The translations under genes and the position numbers were made by a program. A stretch of DNA of 64,000 nt from Diphasiastrum complanatum (lineage: Eukaryota; Streptophyta; Lycopodiopsida; Lycopodiales; Lycopodiaceae): NCBI GenBank assembly GCA_029204225.1, contig CM055099.1, positions 59,625,510 through 59,689,509 on the forward strand, in the 5' to 3' direction. Shown piece after piece: positions 22,939-34,600 of the stretch (positions are counted from its first letter, which is position 1; the number at the start of each line of letters is the position of its first letter). The notes beneath the pieces were generated by a model. It did not search any database, was not told the DNA's origin, and saw only the letters and a list, made by a program, of their open reading frames with translations.

Positions 22939-23448
22939 ATGGAGCCCATACTAGACCTGATTGAAGATGAACTCATTCTTGTGAGTCATGCCTTGACTTA
23001 TGATGACAATGCAGAAGTTATTGATGAGCAAATTCTAAATCATACGGATCTGATTAGATTTGGAGTACGTAATATTTCTGATGAACCAACAATAAAATCT
23101 CCAAAAGTAGTTATATTGAAGGAAGACAGGATCATAGAATCAATGAAGAAAAAATAGGCTAAATGACATTATAATACAGTTCTGAAATGGAAAACTCCAT
23201 CTCAAAAGACTGATTTAAATAATGTGCCACCCCTACTAGATAAAGGCAAGGGAAAAGTTGACAAAGATTCTTCAAGTCAGAGTTCTAGCAAGACATCACC
23301 ATCCAGGAAGTCTTCACCTACAAAGAAGAGTCTATCTTCTTGGAAGTCATCACCTCCACGATCAATTCCTGCTAAGAAGGCTAAGCAAAGATCCAGGTCT
23401 AATCCTTTTGATAAAGAGAAATCAGAGGATATTTTATTTTGCAACTGA
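22939..23448 (+). pseudogene. Unrecognised reading frame with two in-frame stops
   Basis: From the ATG at 22939 one frame gives an acidic segment (LIEDELILVSHALTYDDNAE) ending KK-stop at 23157. After two close stops (TAG and TGA) it continues in the same frame into a Ser/Lys/Pro-rich tail (KSSPTKKSLSSWKSSPPRS) ending at 23448. No domain is recognised. The composition suits a nucleic-acid-binding or gag-like tail, but this is only a guess. It starts ~290 bp after the inverted LTR fragment and ends 150 bp before a CT microsatellite. Confidence 0.35.
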
Positions 23449-23595
23449 ATAATCATTTTTTTCCAACTTTGTCACCACAGCATTCTACAGGATTCAAGCG
23501 TTGAGACAGGTGTCATAGGACAGCCACCAGTTATGGATACTTTGTAGACATTAACAGCGATGTGTTTAATGGTCCTACGGGTACGTCGTAGATGT

Positions 23596-23710
<115 letters not shown>

Positions 23711-23750
23711 ATGTGATATTTGCTAATAAATTTCAATTTCAATTTCAATC

Positions 23751-24202
<452 letters not shown>

Positions 24203-24266
<64 letters not shown>
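24203..24266. repeat. (GA)n microsatellite
   Basis: Pure GA run of about 64 bp, directly joined to the end of the triplicated unit. Confidence 0.98.
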
Positions 24267-24270
<4 letters not shown>

Positions 24271-24477
24271 TGATTAGCATCATATTCATCAAAACCATTA
24301 TCTTTAAAATTTATTTTTGGAGAATTGTCTCCTATATTCACATTATAAATAACATGGAATAAAAATATGCAACAATACCAAATAAGCATAGGGAGTGCAA
24401 AAACTATCTTGGATAGTTTAAGGAAGCTCAAAAAGAAAAAAAACATGATGCAAATTATACAATGGTTGAATGCAAAT

Positions 24478-24600
24478 CTTCAAGGAGCACCTGTGTTTTG
24501 AGGAGATGCAAACCTCGGGTCATTGGGAGTTCTTGGTTGAATTCTTGAGGAGCGCTTGTGTTTTGGGGAGATAAAATCTCGAGTCATTTGGAGCCACGCT
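24478..24600. repeat. Degenerate ~64-bp tandem duplication
   Basis: Two adjacent blocks share CTTGAGGAGCGCTTGTGTTTTGGGGAGAT-like sequence followed by CTCGGGTCATT(T/G)GGAG. From here to 25274 no gene is recognised. Confidence 0.7.
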
Positions 24601-25272
24601 TATTCCATCAAAGCACTGTATGGTATCCATGTCTGAAGCCACCTCAAGCAGTACTTCGATCTTCAGACTTCCTCAAGCGAACCTAAGTCATCATGTGTGC
24701 ATGAGCGATGGTGAAGCAAGCCATGAGCTACGTGACTCGAGAGAAACGAAGACACAAGAGAAGCTAAATCGTTTTCTTTGCTCTGAAGACTACCTTGTTG
24801 AATACTGCGTCCATTCACACAGTGTTGAGGTATACCTGCGTTATCCGATAGACAGAAACCTTCTTCAAGAAAGAAAGTTTTCCTGTAAAATTCCTTTGCT
24901 TTGGTGAAGTATAGCAGATGAGGTAAGAAGATGATAGAAACCTTGTTAAGATCGATGCTAACCTGTTGGAAGATTAAGGAAGAAAAGGTTTCAAATGCTT
25001 CCATGGAGATGTGAAGAGGTGATGGTGCAAGTAAGCTACTTCAGAAGTCAGGAATCTAAAGAATCGTTGTTAGTAACATGTTAGTAACATCACTCTTTCA
25101 ATACACAACCGATTGTTTCTTAGCAACAATGATTGTGCCTTTTTGCAAAGTGGTTGTGAATCTGCTCGGCTCTGCAAAAAATCAATTTAAAAAAAAAGCA
25201 AAAAAGGTCTACGATTAACAAATGCGTTGCACATATCAGATACATTGCAATTGATGCATGCAAAAGGAGAGC

Positions 25273-25274
<2 letters not shown>

Positions 25275-25329
<55 letters not shown>
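25275..25329. repeat. (GA)n microsatellite
   Basis: Pure GA run of about 55 bp. The sequence from here to 26025 has no recognised gene apart from the AT repeat at 25657. Confidence 0.98.
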
Positions 25330-25330
<1 letters not shown>

Positions 25331-25653
25331 AAGAGCCAGACCGAGATAGAGATACACCATGCACAAATAGCAAGCAGGGAGGCGGCGGGCAAAGACGGCG
25401 AGTGTGAGGAGATGTGCAACAGGTAACCCACCCTACTCTATGCATTACATTCGAGAGTAGAGTGGGTTACACACGCCCTACCAAATGGATGTAAAAAAAA
25501 AAGGCTTCATTGTGTTGGTTTTTTTTACCTTATTTTCAAAAACGTTTTTTAGCTTTTATCTTTGAAGAATGGGTCACATTTTTTGCAGGTAGAGTGTGAC
25601 ATTTTTGGCGGCACTAGATTAATTTTTTTACGACAACCTTACACTCTCTCTCT

Positions 25654-25656
<3 letters not shown>

Positions 25657-25686
<30 letters not shown>
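25657..25686. repeat. (AT)n microsatellite
   Basis: Pure AT run of 30 bp following a short CT run. Confidence 0.97.
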
Positions 25687-25688
<2 letters not shown>

Positions 25689-26025
25689 TTAGTTTAAAGA
25701 TAAGACCTTAAATAGATGGATTTAAAAATTGCATACGTGTCATATACTTTCAATAGTTTGAATAGTCAATGAATAAGGTTCGATAGACTATGGAATCTAA
25801 GGATTGTCAACAAAGGTGAATGAAATTAAGTCTAAGTCAACAATTGTCCTCGTAGACAACAAATTTCCTTTGAGATCCTCTAATTGTATGTATGTAATTT
25901 TCTTGGAAATTTGATGTGTCTAATAGAGCAAAGTCTCATTCCTTCAGAGTTACCAGCTTTATGTTATCATCAAAAGTTTTCTTTTGCTTTGCTTGAATTT
26001 GTTTCATATTTATCATTTCTTGGTT

Positions 26026-26217
26026 TCAATGTTCTTTGAGTTTGTCAATAGCATGGAATAAGAAGTCTGCGACTATCTTCGCATAATTTTTTTTCATTGT
26101 TTTAGCTTCCACCATCTTTGTGGCATAATCTATTGCTACAAGAGTATATCTTCTCTTTGTAGACACATTCTCCACTTTCTGAATGGTGCTAGTGGTAAAA
26201 TAGGTGTCAGAGTCCAA
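26026..26217 (-). pseudogene. Ty3/gypsy integrase fragment
   Basis: The minus-strand frame contains KRRYTLVAIDYATKMVEAK and KIVADFLFHAI, matching the start of the gypsy integrase core (first catalytic Asp in AIDYATK). Sequence on both sides is unrelated, so it is a ~190-bp remnant. No gene is seen between it and the array at 26911 other than a tandem duplication. Confidence 0.8.
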
Positions 26218-26701
26218 TTCATAGAAGTTGTGGGCTTACCAACTCTTTGACAAAAACATGCTCTCAACATTCCACACTAAATCTGGTGGTAGATCACTGG
26301 TAGGACAAATATCATGGCATTGATAGGATAGTCAACAAATCATTGATAGGACAACCATTCAATAATCATCATTTGTACTACATATATGCTTTTTGTAAAG
26401 CAAGCAGCAAGAGTAAAATCATTCAATCAAATGTACATTCAAGCTGAGGACCAACGTTGTCATGTCAAAAAAGCCAAAAAAATTGCAGTTTCAAATCATT
26501 GGTAGACTACACAAGTGAAAAGTCTGCAGGTTGTTCTCTATAGCAGGTTCTCATGTAAATAACCAGGTTTGGGACTCTATCGTCGATACCTAAAAGATAT
26601 AGCTGGTAGCTAGTACAGTGCAACTGGATTGAATGGTTGAAGTGGAATTAGATTTCCAACATAATTGTCAAGCGAGGAAGTAAAAGTTCACCCATTTGTT
26701 T

Positions 26702-26891
26702 TGGTTGACAAGGTGGAGTGTAAACAGTCCACACAATAAGCATTGAAGTTGTAGAAGGCATGATCAGTGTGTATGGAGCCTTATTCATCCATGTGATAGT
26801 CCACACAACAAGGTGGAAGGTAAACAATCCACACAATGAACATTGAAGTTTTGGAAGGCATTGTTGTGGACAAGGCCTTATTTCATCCATG
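26702..26891. repeat. Degenerate ~103-bp tandem duplication
   Basis: Two copies both contain ACAAGGTGGA, TAAACA(G/A)TCCACACAAT, CATTGAAGTT and CTTATTTCATCCATG-like blocks. They adjoin the copia array without being part of it. Confidence 0.75.
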
Positions 26892-26915
26892 AAATTGGAG
26901 ATTTGGACACTGAAC

Positions 26916-27560
26916 TGTTAAATTTTAGAGTTTAAGGACTGAAATTGATCTACAAATGATCACAAAGAGTGATTGGTAGCTTGGGATCTCGATCTATATC
27001 AAGACTAGCTTCCAAATCTAGCTTCTACTTGACAATCTTTGTGATTCCAAGCAAGAACAATAAAAAATGATGATCCACGGCTTCACATGTGTGAAGTACA
27101 GCTACTATACGGCCTGATAACAAAGAAATAGTTTACTTATCATTTACTAAGCATTCATCCACAAAGAAAGTGCTTAAGAGAGTCAAAACACAAAGATTGC
27201 TTCACAAACCAAGATTTCTCATCATTAGCTCAGCAATAAATCCATCATAGATCAAGTACCAAATCACCATAATCTCTCTCTAAGCTGCATCCAGCATGTG
27301 TGGGACAGCTCATTGTACTCATCCATATCCACTTTGGATAAGATCTATCAAGTTTGTCACATCATCCATTGGTGGTTTGTGTTGACCTTCTAGATTCCTA
27401 CAATCTAGGACCTAACTCCTATAATTTAGGAGATGTCATATTAGACTCAAATGAAAGCTAATCAAAATGGATCTGAATATTAAAAGTGTCATTTCACACG
27501 TGTGGATCCACAGATGTCAAAATACATCAAAAACCATGTGAAAATTGCTTAATTCTAACA
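26916..27560 (-). repeat. LTR-a of the array (3' LTR)
   Basis: Runs on the minus strand from TGTTAGAATTAAGC to TTTAACA, with short TGTTA/TAACA inverted ends. It carries the CTTCACATGTGTGAAG palindrome at 27081-27096 and TTCACACGTGTGG at 27493-27505. Confidence 0.93.
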
Positions 27561-27575
27561 CTCCTCCTCAATTTT
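27561..27575 (-). other. Polypurine tract of array unit 1
   Basis: Minus-strand AAAATTGAGGAGGAG directly precedes the TGTTAGAATT LTR start. An identical tract lies at 29611-29625. Confidence 0.88.
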
Positions 27576-28549
27576 TACATGATACAACTATAATACATCT
27601 ATCTAAAACTCCTAAGACTGATCTTAACTTGATAGATGAAGCCTTTGGCAAGGCTTTAGTGAGTAGATCAGCAAGGCAATCTGAAGAAGACACATCATGT
27701 AGTTTGATCTCCTTTGCTTGAACCTTTTCCCTCACAAAATGGTGAGCAATCTCTACGTGCTTGCTCCTTGCATGGAATGTGGGATTGGTTGCTAATGCTT
27801 GGCTTGATTGGTTGTCACAAAATATTGTTGGCTGCTCCTTGGCCTCTATGATTTGCAATTCCACCAAAAGCCTCTTCAACCATAGGATTGGTTGCTAATG
27901 CTTGGCTTGATTGGTTGTCACAAAAGATTGTTGGATGCTCCTTGGCCTCCATGACTTGCAATTCCACCAAAAGCCTCTTCAACCATAGGTTCTCCTTTGT
28001 TGTGGATGTTAGTGCCGTGTATTCCGATTCGGTTGAAGATAGAGAAATAGTATCTTGCTTTTTGGAAAGCCAAGACACTATGTCATTGCTAAGGAAGGTA
28101 ACAAAAACACTTGTGGACCTCCTATCCACCTTACCACCTGCAAAATCAGCATCCGAATATGCCCTTAAGGCAAGATTAGATCCATCATATAAAATGCCAA
28201 AGTTCTTGGTGGCCGAGGTGTACCTCAACACCCCTTTTGCATTTTTCCAATGACAAACCAATGGATTTTGCATAGATTCACTAAGTTTGCCTACACTATA
28301 ACTTAGATCAGGTCTAGTTATAGTAAGATAGATCAAGGAGCCTACAAGTCTCCTATATAGTGTGATGTCCTCAAAGGATGCTTCATCATCACTATTGGAA
28401 ACTTTTACATTTTGCTCCATAGGAGTTTCTACTCCTTTACAATCTTTCATTTCAAACTTTTCTAAGATAGAAGAAGCATATTCGGATTGACAAATAAAAC
28501 TCAAATCCTTGCTTCTTGAAACTTCTATTCCTAATTTTGGAAGTGCCAA
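27568..28549 (-). pseudogene. Copia RT end and RNase H, array unit 1
   Basis: The frame from 28549 encodes the RT C-terminus (GIEVSRSKDLSFICQSEYA, then ETPMEQNVKV, then TRPDLSYSVGKLS) and RNase H with AYSDADFAGG, SLSSTESEYTAL and IFCDNQSS, which carry the expected acidic residues. A 103-bp tandem duplication (27784-27886 and 27887-27989) repeats the region encoding MKRLLVELQ to NQSSQALATNP and shifts the frame. The terminal part (HVEIAHHFVREK to LLTKALP) therefore lies in a second frame, 27568-27879. The opening codon at 28549 is not an ATG but TTG in deletion-junction sequence, so no normal start exists. Confidence 0.9.
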
Positions 28550-28948
28550 TGCCTTCCTATGGTGTTTAGAATTGGTTTTAGTTTCACTCTTGAACTAAAA
28601 AACATAAGCCTCAAACTCTCTCTCAAGGATCTGTAGGTTTAATAACATTCTAACACCATTCACTCACCAAATCTATAATGGAAACAATGGTTTTTCATAA
28701 GCACAACACTAGTTTCACTCTACACAACTTGTTTGAAACTCAAATATTAAAAAAACACAAAGTTTTGGTGAAAGTACAACTCCAGCAGCCTCTCACACGT
28801 GTGATAAGTACATCTGAACTTTACACACTAATCTAAACCTCAACATCACAAGTAAACCACTAGAAAAGGTCGCCCTCCTTCAAAGTGAATCTAGCACCAA
28901 TGCTTTCACCAAAATGAAGATCTTTGGATCATCAACTAAGCTCTTTGA

Positions 28949-28964
28949 CTTGGCTCTGATACCA
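28949..28964 (-). other. Primer-binding site, array unit 1
   Basis: Minus-strand TGGTATCAGAGCCA begins directly after the LTR-b end (TTTGACA). This sequence is complementary to the 3' end of plant initiator tRNA-Met, the usual copia primer. Confidence 0.92.
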
Positions 28965-29610
28965 TGTCAAATTTCAGAGTTTAAGGACTAAAATTGATCT
29001 ACAAAATGATCACAAAGAGTGATTGGTAGCTTGGGATCTCGATCTATATCAAGACTAGCTTCCAAATCTAGCTTCTACTTGACAATCTTTGTGATTCCAA
29101 GCAAGAACAATAAAAAATGATGATCCACGGCTTCACATGTGTGAAGTACAGCTACTATACGGCCTGATAACAGAGAAATAGTTTACTTATCATTTACTAA
29201 GCATTCATCCACAAAGAAAGTGCTTAAGAGAGTCAAAACACAAAGATTGCTTCACAAACCAAGATTTCTCATCATTAGCTCAGCAATAAATCCATCATAG
29301 ATCAAGTACCAAATCACCATAATCTCTCTCTAAGCTGCATCCAGCATGTGTGGGACAGCTCATTGTACTCATCCATATCCACTTTGGATAAGATCTATGA
29401 AGTTTGTCACATCATCCATTGGTGGTTTGTGTTGACCTTCTAGATTCCTACAATCTAGGACCTAACTCCTATAATTTAGGAGATGTCATATTAGACTCAA
29501 ATGAAAGCTAATCAAAATGGATCTGAATATTAAAAGTGTCATTTCACACGTGTGGATCCACAGATGTCAAAATACATCAAAAACCATGTGAAAATTGCTT
29601 AATTCTAACA
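28965..29610 (-). repeat. LTR-b of the array (shared middle LTR)
   Basis: 646 bp, TGTTAG to TTTGACA on the minus strand. It is almost identical to LTR-a and serves as 5' LTR of unit 1 and 3' LTR of unit 2. Confidence 0.93.
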
Positions 29611-29625
29611 CTCCTCCTCAATTTT
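29611..29625 (-). other. Polypurine tract of array unit 2
   Basis: Same AAAATTGAGGAGGAG sequence as at 27561-27575, next to LTR-b. Confidence 0.88.
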
Positions 29626-30599
29626 TACATGATACAACTATAGTACATCTATCTAAAACTCCTAAGACTGATCTTAACTTGATAGATGAAGCCTTTGGCA
29701 AGGCTTTAGTGAGTAGATCAGCAAGGCAATCTGAAGAAGACACATCATGTAGTTTGATCTCCTTTGCTTGAACCTTTTCCCTCACAAAATGGTGAGCAAT
29801 CTCTACGTGCTTGCTCCTTGCATGGAATGTGGGATTGGTTGCTAATGCTTGGCTTGATTGGTTGTCACAAAATATTGTTGGCTGCTCCTTGGCCTCTATG
29901 ATTTGCAATTCCACCAAAAGCCTCTTCAACCATAGGATTGGTTGCTAATGCTTGGCTTGATTGGTTGTCACAAAAGATTGTTGGATGCTCCTTGGCCTCC
30001 ATGACTTGCAATTCCACCAAAAGCCTCTTCAACCATAGGTTCTCCTTTGTTGTGGATGTTAGTGCCGTGTATTCCGATTCGGTTGAAGATAGAGAAATAG
30101 TATCTTGCTTTTTGGAAAGCCAAGACACTATGTCATTGCTAAGGAAGGTAACAAAAACACTTGTGGACCTCCTATCCACCTTACCACCTGCAAAATCAGC
30201 ATCCGAATATGCCCTTAAGGCAAGATTAGATCCATCATATAAAATGCCAAAGTTCTTGGTGGCCGAGGTGTACCTCAACACCCCTTTTGCATTTTTCCAA
30301 TGACAAACCAATGGATTTTGCATAGATTCACTAAGTTTGCCTACACTATAACTTAGATCAGGTCTAGTTATAGTAAGATAGATCAAGGAGCCTACAAGTC
30401 TCCTATATAGTGTGATGTCCTCAAAGGATGCTTCATCATCACTATTGGAAACTTTTACATTTTGCTCCATAGGAGTTTCTACTCCTTTACAATCTTTCAT
30501 TTCAAACTTTTCTAAGATAGAAGAAGCATATTCGGATTGACAAATAAAACTCAAATCCTTGCTTCTTGAAACTTCTATTCCTAATTTTGGAAGTGCCAA
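29618..30599 (-). pseudogene. Copia RT end and RNase H, array unit 2
   Basis: The predicted proteins match unit 1 with at most one residue difference (RCTIVV against RCIIVV near the C-terminus). It has the same 103-bp duplication (29834-29936 and 29937-30039) and the same deletion junction upstream of the RT end. Both defects therefore existed before the unit was doubled. Confidence 0.9.
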
Positions 30600-30998
30600 T
30601 GCCTTCCTATGGTGTTTAGAATTGGTTTTAGTTTCACTCTTGAACTAAAAAACATAAGCCTCAAACTCTCTCTCAAGGATCTGTAGGTTTAATAACATTC
30701 TAACACCATTCACTCACCAAATCTATAATGGAAACAATGGTTTTTCATAAGCACAACACTAGTTTCACTCTACACAACTTGTTTGAAACCCAAATATTAA
30801 AAAAACACAAAGTTTTGGTGAAAGTACAACTCCAGCAGCCTCTCACACGTGTGATAAGTACATCTGAACTTTACACACTAATCTAAACCTCAACATCACA
30901 AGTAAACCACTAGAAAAGGTCGCCCTCCTTCAAAGTGAATCTAGCACCAATGCTTTCACCAAAATGAAGATCTTTGGATCATCAACTAAGCTCTTTGA

Positions 30999-31014
30999 CT
31001 TGGCTCTGATACCA
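30999..31014 (-). other. Primer-binding site, array unit 2
   Basis: TGGTATCAGAGCCA on the minus strand adjacent to LTR-c, as in unit 1. The leader from here to about 30600 is non-coding and holds the TCTCACACGTGTGA palindrome near 30841 (28791 in unit 1). Confidence 0.92.
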
Positions 31015-31682
31015 TGTCAAATTTCAGAGTTTAAGGACTAAAATTGATCTACAAAATGATCACAAAGAGTGATTTGTAGCTTGGGATCTTGATCTATATC
31101 AAGACTAGCTTTCAAATCTAGCTTCTACTTGACAATCTTTGTGATTCCAAGCAAGAACAATAAAAAATGATGATCCACGGCTTCACACGTGTGAAGTATA
31201 GCTACTGTATGGCCTGATAACAGAGAAATAGTTTACTTATCATTTACTAAGCATTCATCCACAAAGAAAGTGCTTAAGAGAGTCAAAACACAAAGATTGC
31301 TTCACAAACCAAGATTTCTCATCATTAGCTCAACAATGGATCCATCATGGATCAAGTACCAAATCACCATAATCTCTCTCTAAGCTGCATCCAGAACGTG
31401 TGGGATAGCTCATTGTACTCATCCATATCAACTTTGGATAAGATCTATCAAGTTTGCCACATCATCCATTGGTGGTTTGTGTTGACCTTCTAGATTCCTA
31501 CAATCTAGGACCTAACTCCTATAATCTAGGAGATGTCATATTAGACTCAAATGAAAGCTAATCAAAATGGATCTGAATATTACAAGTGTCATTTCACACA
31601 TGTGGATAGGTCCTCACATGTGTGGATCCACATAGATTTCAAAATACAACAAAATCTAGGTGAAAATTGCTTAATTCTAACA
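31015..31682 (-). repeat. LTR-c of the array (5' LTR)
   Basis: 668 bp, longer than the other two because of a local duplication of a CACATGTGTGGAT block near 31598-31630. It differs from LTR-a and LTR-b at more positions than those differ from each other, and it has the exact CTTCACACGTGTGAAG palindrome at 31181-31196. Confidence 0.92.
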
Positions 31683-31687
31683 TGAAC

Positions 31688-34600
31688 CACATACGTACAA
31701 ACATACTTTTACATGAAAGGAAGGAAACTATAGTGCGAATTGCCATACCTTTTTGTCAAATAGAGATCCATTCCTATACAATAACCTCCTTGGAGTCTAT
31801 ACAATATGTGCCAAATCACTTGAATTGCTTAATATTGCCCCAAGCTATTGTTCTTGATTCATGACCTTCCATGCAAAGCTCGATTCTCATTCGTATTGCA
31901 TTTCTAATGAATGCCACCAATAAGATTGCTTTAAATTGATTGTAAAGATGACATGAATGAGGTGTTGCATCATGTGTGGATGCAAAAAAAATATTGCACT
32001 GGAAAATAAATGGAGCAAGTCATATAAGACATATGTTAGTGATGTTGAAGATGAATTGCCTAAGAATTCAGTGACTCTTCGTAAATTAGACGAATACCTT
32101 GTTAGAATTTCATATAACCTTCTGCTGCATAATCTTCTTATTGTGTGATCTTTGTGCTTCTTTGCATATGCTATTATGCTTGGGCTCCTTCTCTGATGTG
32201 CAAAAATTTTGACTTTCAAATTTGCAAGTTATGCGTATCTATACATTTGTTTACCATGCAAAAGAATATATTGACACTTGCAGAAGAAATTGTAAGAGGG
32301 ATTGCATATATGTGGGATGCATTGTATTTGAGGTTGAAATCTCAACCTAAGGGGCTAAGGATGAAGAAGGCACAAGCTTTAAATACCAAGTCAAAGGTAA
32401 ATACCAAGTCAAAGGTCCAGGTTTAGTGACACAATGACACTCTCTCACGAACTTGGACCTTCAAATGGGCACCCGACATTTAACGCATGTGCATGATCTA
32501 ATGAAAGGCAATATTAGGGAATATTTTTCAAAACGTTGGCCTAGTACTTGATGAGCTAAAATGACAACATCACATCTGCATGTCATTCAAGTACACCTTA
32601 AACAATTTTTTCTTGGCTTGTCTTTAAATTAGAAAAAACACAGTTTAGTCTAATTTTTTTAGTTCTCTTGTATGTCCTAATTTGTGCAATGGATTGGAAT
32701 TGAAATTTGGACCCTCAACGAAAAGAATTGAAGCACCAACCAACTCACTACTTACCTATTTAAATATATATATTCTTATTTTTGTCAACTTTTCTTTTAA
32801 AGTGAATGTGTTTTCAACTTAATTTTTTCTCAGATGTAAATTTTTTTTAACTTGATTATAATTTTTTTTTTTTGTCTTGTACGATTGTAGCACAACTTTA
32901 TTGACTGTAAATTCACCAAATTTTATTTTATGGAATTTTATCTTGGCCAAAAATGCACAAATTTAAAATCATACAATTTTGCTGGCAAGCTTGCAAAACA
33001 TATGGTAGCGATCCCCCCACATGTGGTGAGGTGGTGTGTTGCGCTTGAGTTGGGCTCGCCTACCCAAGTTTGATTTTCTATGATCCCATGGGTTGATAAA
33101 TACCAAAAAGCAAAATATATGGTGGTGAAGTAAGCAAGGTGACAATAATTGTCTTATAGATACGACAAAAAGGTCTCATGTTTGGACATAATTGTAAAGT
33201 CTTCATTAGATGTCGTCTCATTTCAAGATAAGACAATTTTTATTTCTTTTGCTTTTACTAAAATTGAATTTCTTTTTGAAGATTGGATCTTTTTTCTTCC
33301 TTTTACTCGAGCTAGATTAGAGCATTCTTGTGGCCAACCTCAAATCCAAATCAAAACCCACAAGCTCCAAAAATTGGAGAGCTTTACGCTCCATATTGTG
33401 GCTATAACTTGGTTTAAAGTGTAAATATTGTAATAGTCATGCTAGTGCAATTAAGTTTTTTAAAAAATCTATTCGGTATGTCCAAATTTGTGATGACGAA
33501 TCCTTGACCTCATGGAGTGGGAAGGAAGTCTTGACTACCTCACTAGTTATTGGCGAAAAATAGAGCTAATTGTTGCAATATAAAAATAAATATCAAAATA
33601 AAAATAAAGATTCTTTGAAACAAAACAAAAAATTTCACCTGGTTATCAAACCTTGAATGTCAAGATGTAGAGATAGATATGACTACAATGCAATTTTCAA
33701 AGTCATATGTGGACTTGGTCCTTTCATGATAAGCTTGGATGGAAAATGATATGGTGATGAAGAGGACAGAAATACTTTAAAAGTGTTGATATTATGATGT
33801 GTGAAGAATTTCCACCTTTATTGGAATAGGTTGTCAATGTGGGGTCAAGAGACAACTCGTTGTCCTTGGGGAACCAAGATTGAAAGTTGGACATGCCACT
33901 AACCAAGTTACTTTTCATGTACAATCCAAATACCTTGAACAATTAAGGGCATGAATAGGGAGAAGTGACCTTCAATCATGATAGGATAGCTCATGGTTGA
34001 GCTTTTGTGATATGATTGAATTCGATTGAGTTGGTTCTTCAACTCACTTGTACATCTTGCTCTTAAATAATTACATCAATGGGCAGATATTCGATTGGAA
34101 TGTTTTTCAAATGTTGTATTTATTTTTTGTACAACATAACAATTCCTAGTCAATAACCATATGCAACAATAGAAAAATATGTTTTGCACTTATTTGAAAG
34201 AAAACCATACCATTTGATGACTTGTAGGACATTCTAGTGGTTGCAAAATATATCAGAAAGGAGTGCAGAAACAATGAGAAATGGAGAGCTAGTAGAGGAT
34301 TTATGATTATGGCACCATGGTACAAAGCAAACAACAAAAAAGATAGGAAAAAGGACAATTGCAAAGAGATCAAGCCAACAACCACAACCCAACACACAAA
34401 CCAAAGGAATCTGTGATGAGCATGGAACAATTTGTGGCTAGTCATGACATCATCAAAGATTGTGAAAAAGAGAGGACTTGTGATTGAACAAAAGTTGAAA
34501 GCCTTGGCAAGGAACAAGAGCAAAATGGAAAAAATGCAGATTGCAAACCTTGAGTAAAAAAGGACACTCAATTTTGTGAAACAAAGGTTGCTACATCCAT

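Larger units (their letters stand above)
26911..31687 (-). mobile_element. Tandem copia array: LTR-internal-LTR-internal-LTR in one TGAAC duplication
   Basis: Three LTRs (26916-27560, 28965-29610, 31015-31682) and two internal regions of about 1.4 kb are joined head to tail with a period of 2,050 bp. TGAAC occurs directly outside the outer LTRs, at 26911-26915 and 31683-31687, as a 5-bp target-site duplication. None is evident around the middle LTR, which is joined directly to PBS and PPT. Each internal region runs PBS, ~400-bp leader, then jumps to the end of RT and RNase H, so gag, protease, integrase and most of RT are deleted in both. The two units differ at only a handful of sites. It is non-autonomous. 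Confidence 0.95.

Noticed and set aside
27888..28253. 121-codon plus-strand frame, repeated at 29938-30303
   Set aside because: Antisense shadow of copia RNase H; its repetition only reflects the duplicated array unit.
34146..34571. 141-codon hydrophobic frame on the minus strand resembling a membrane protein
   Set aside because: The hydrophobicity follows from purine-rich plus-strand sequence read in reverse; no family motif and no start context.
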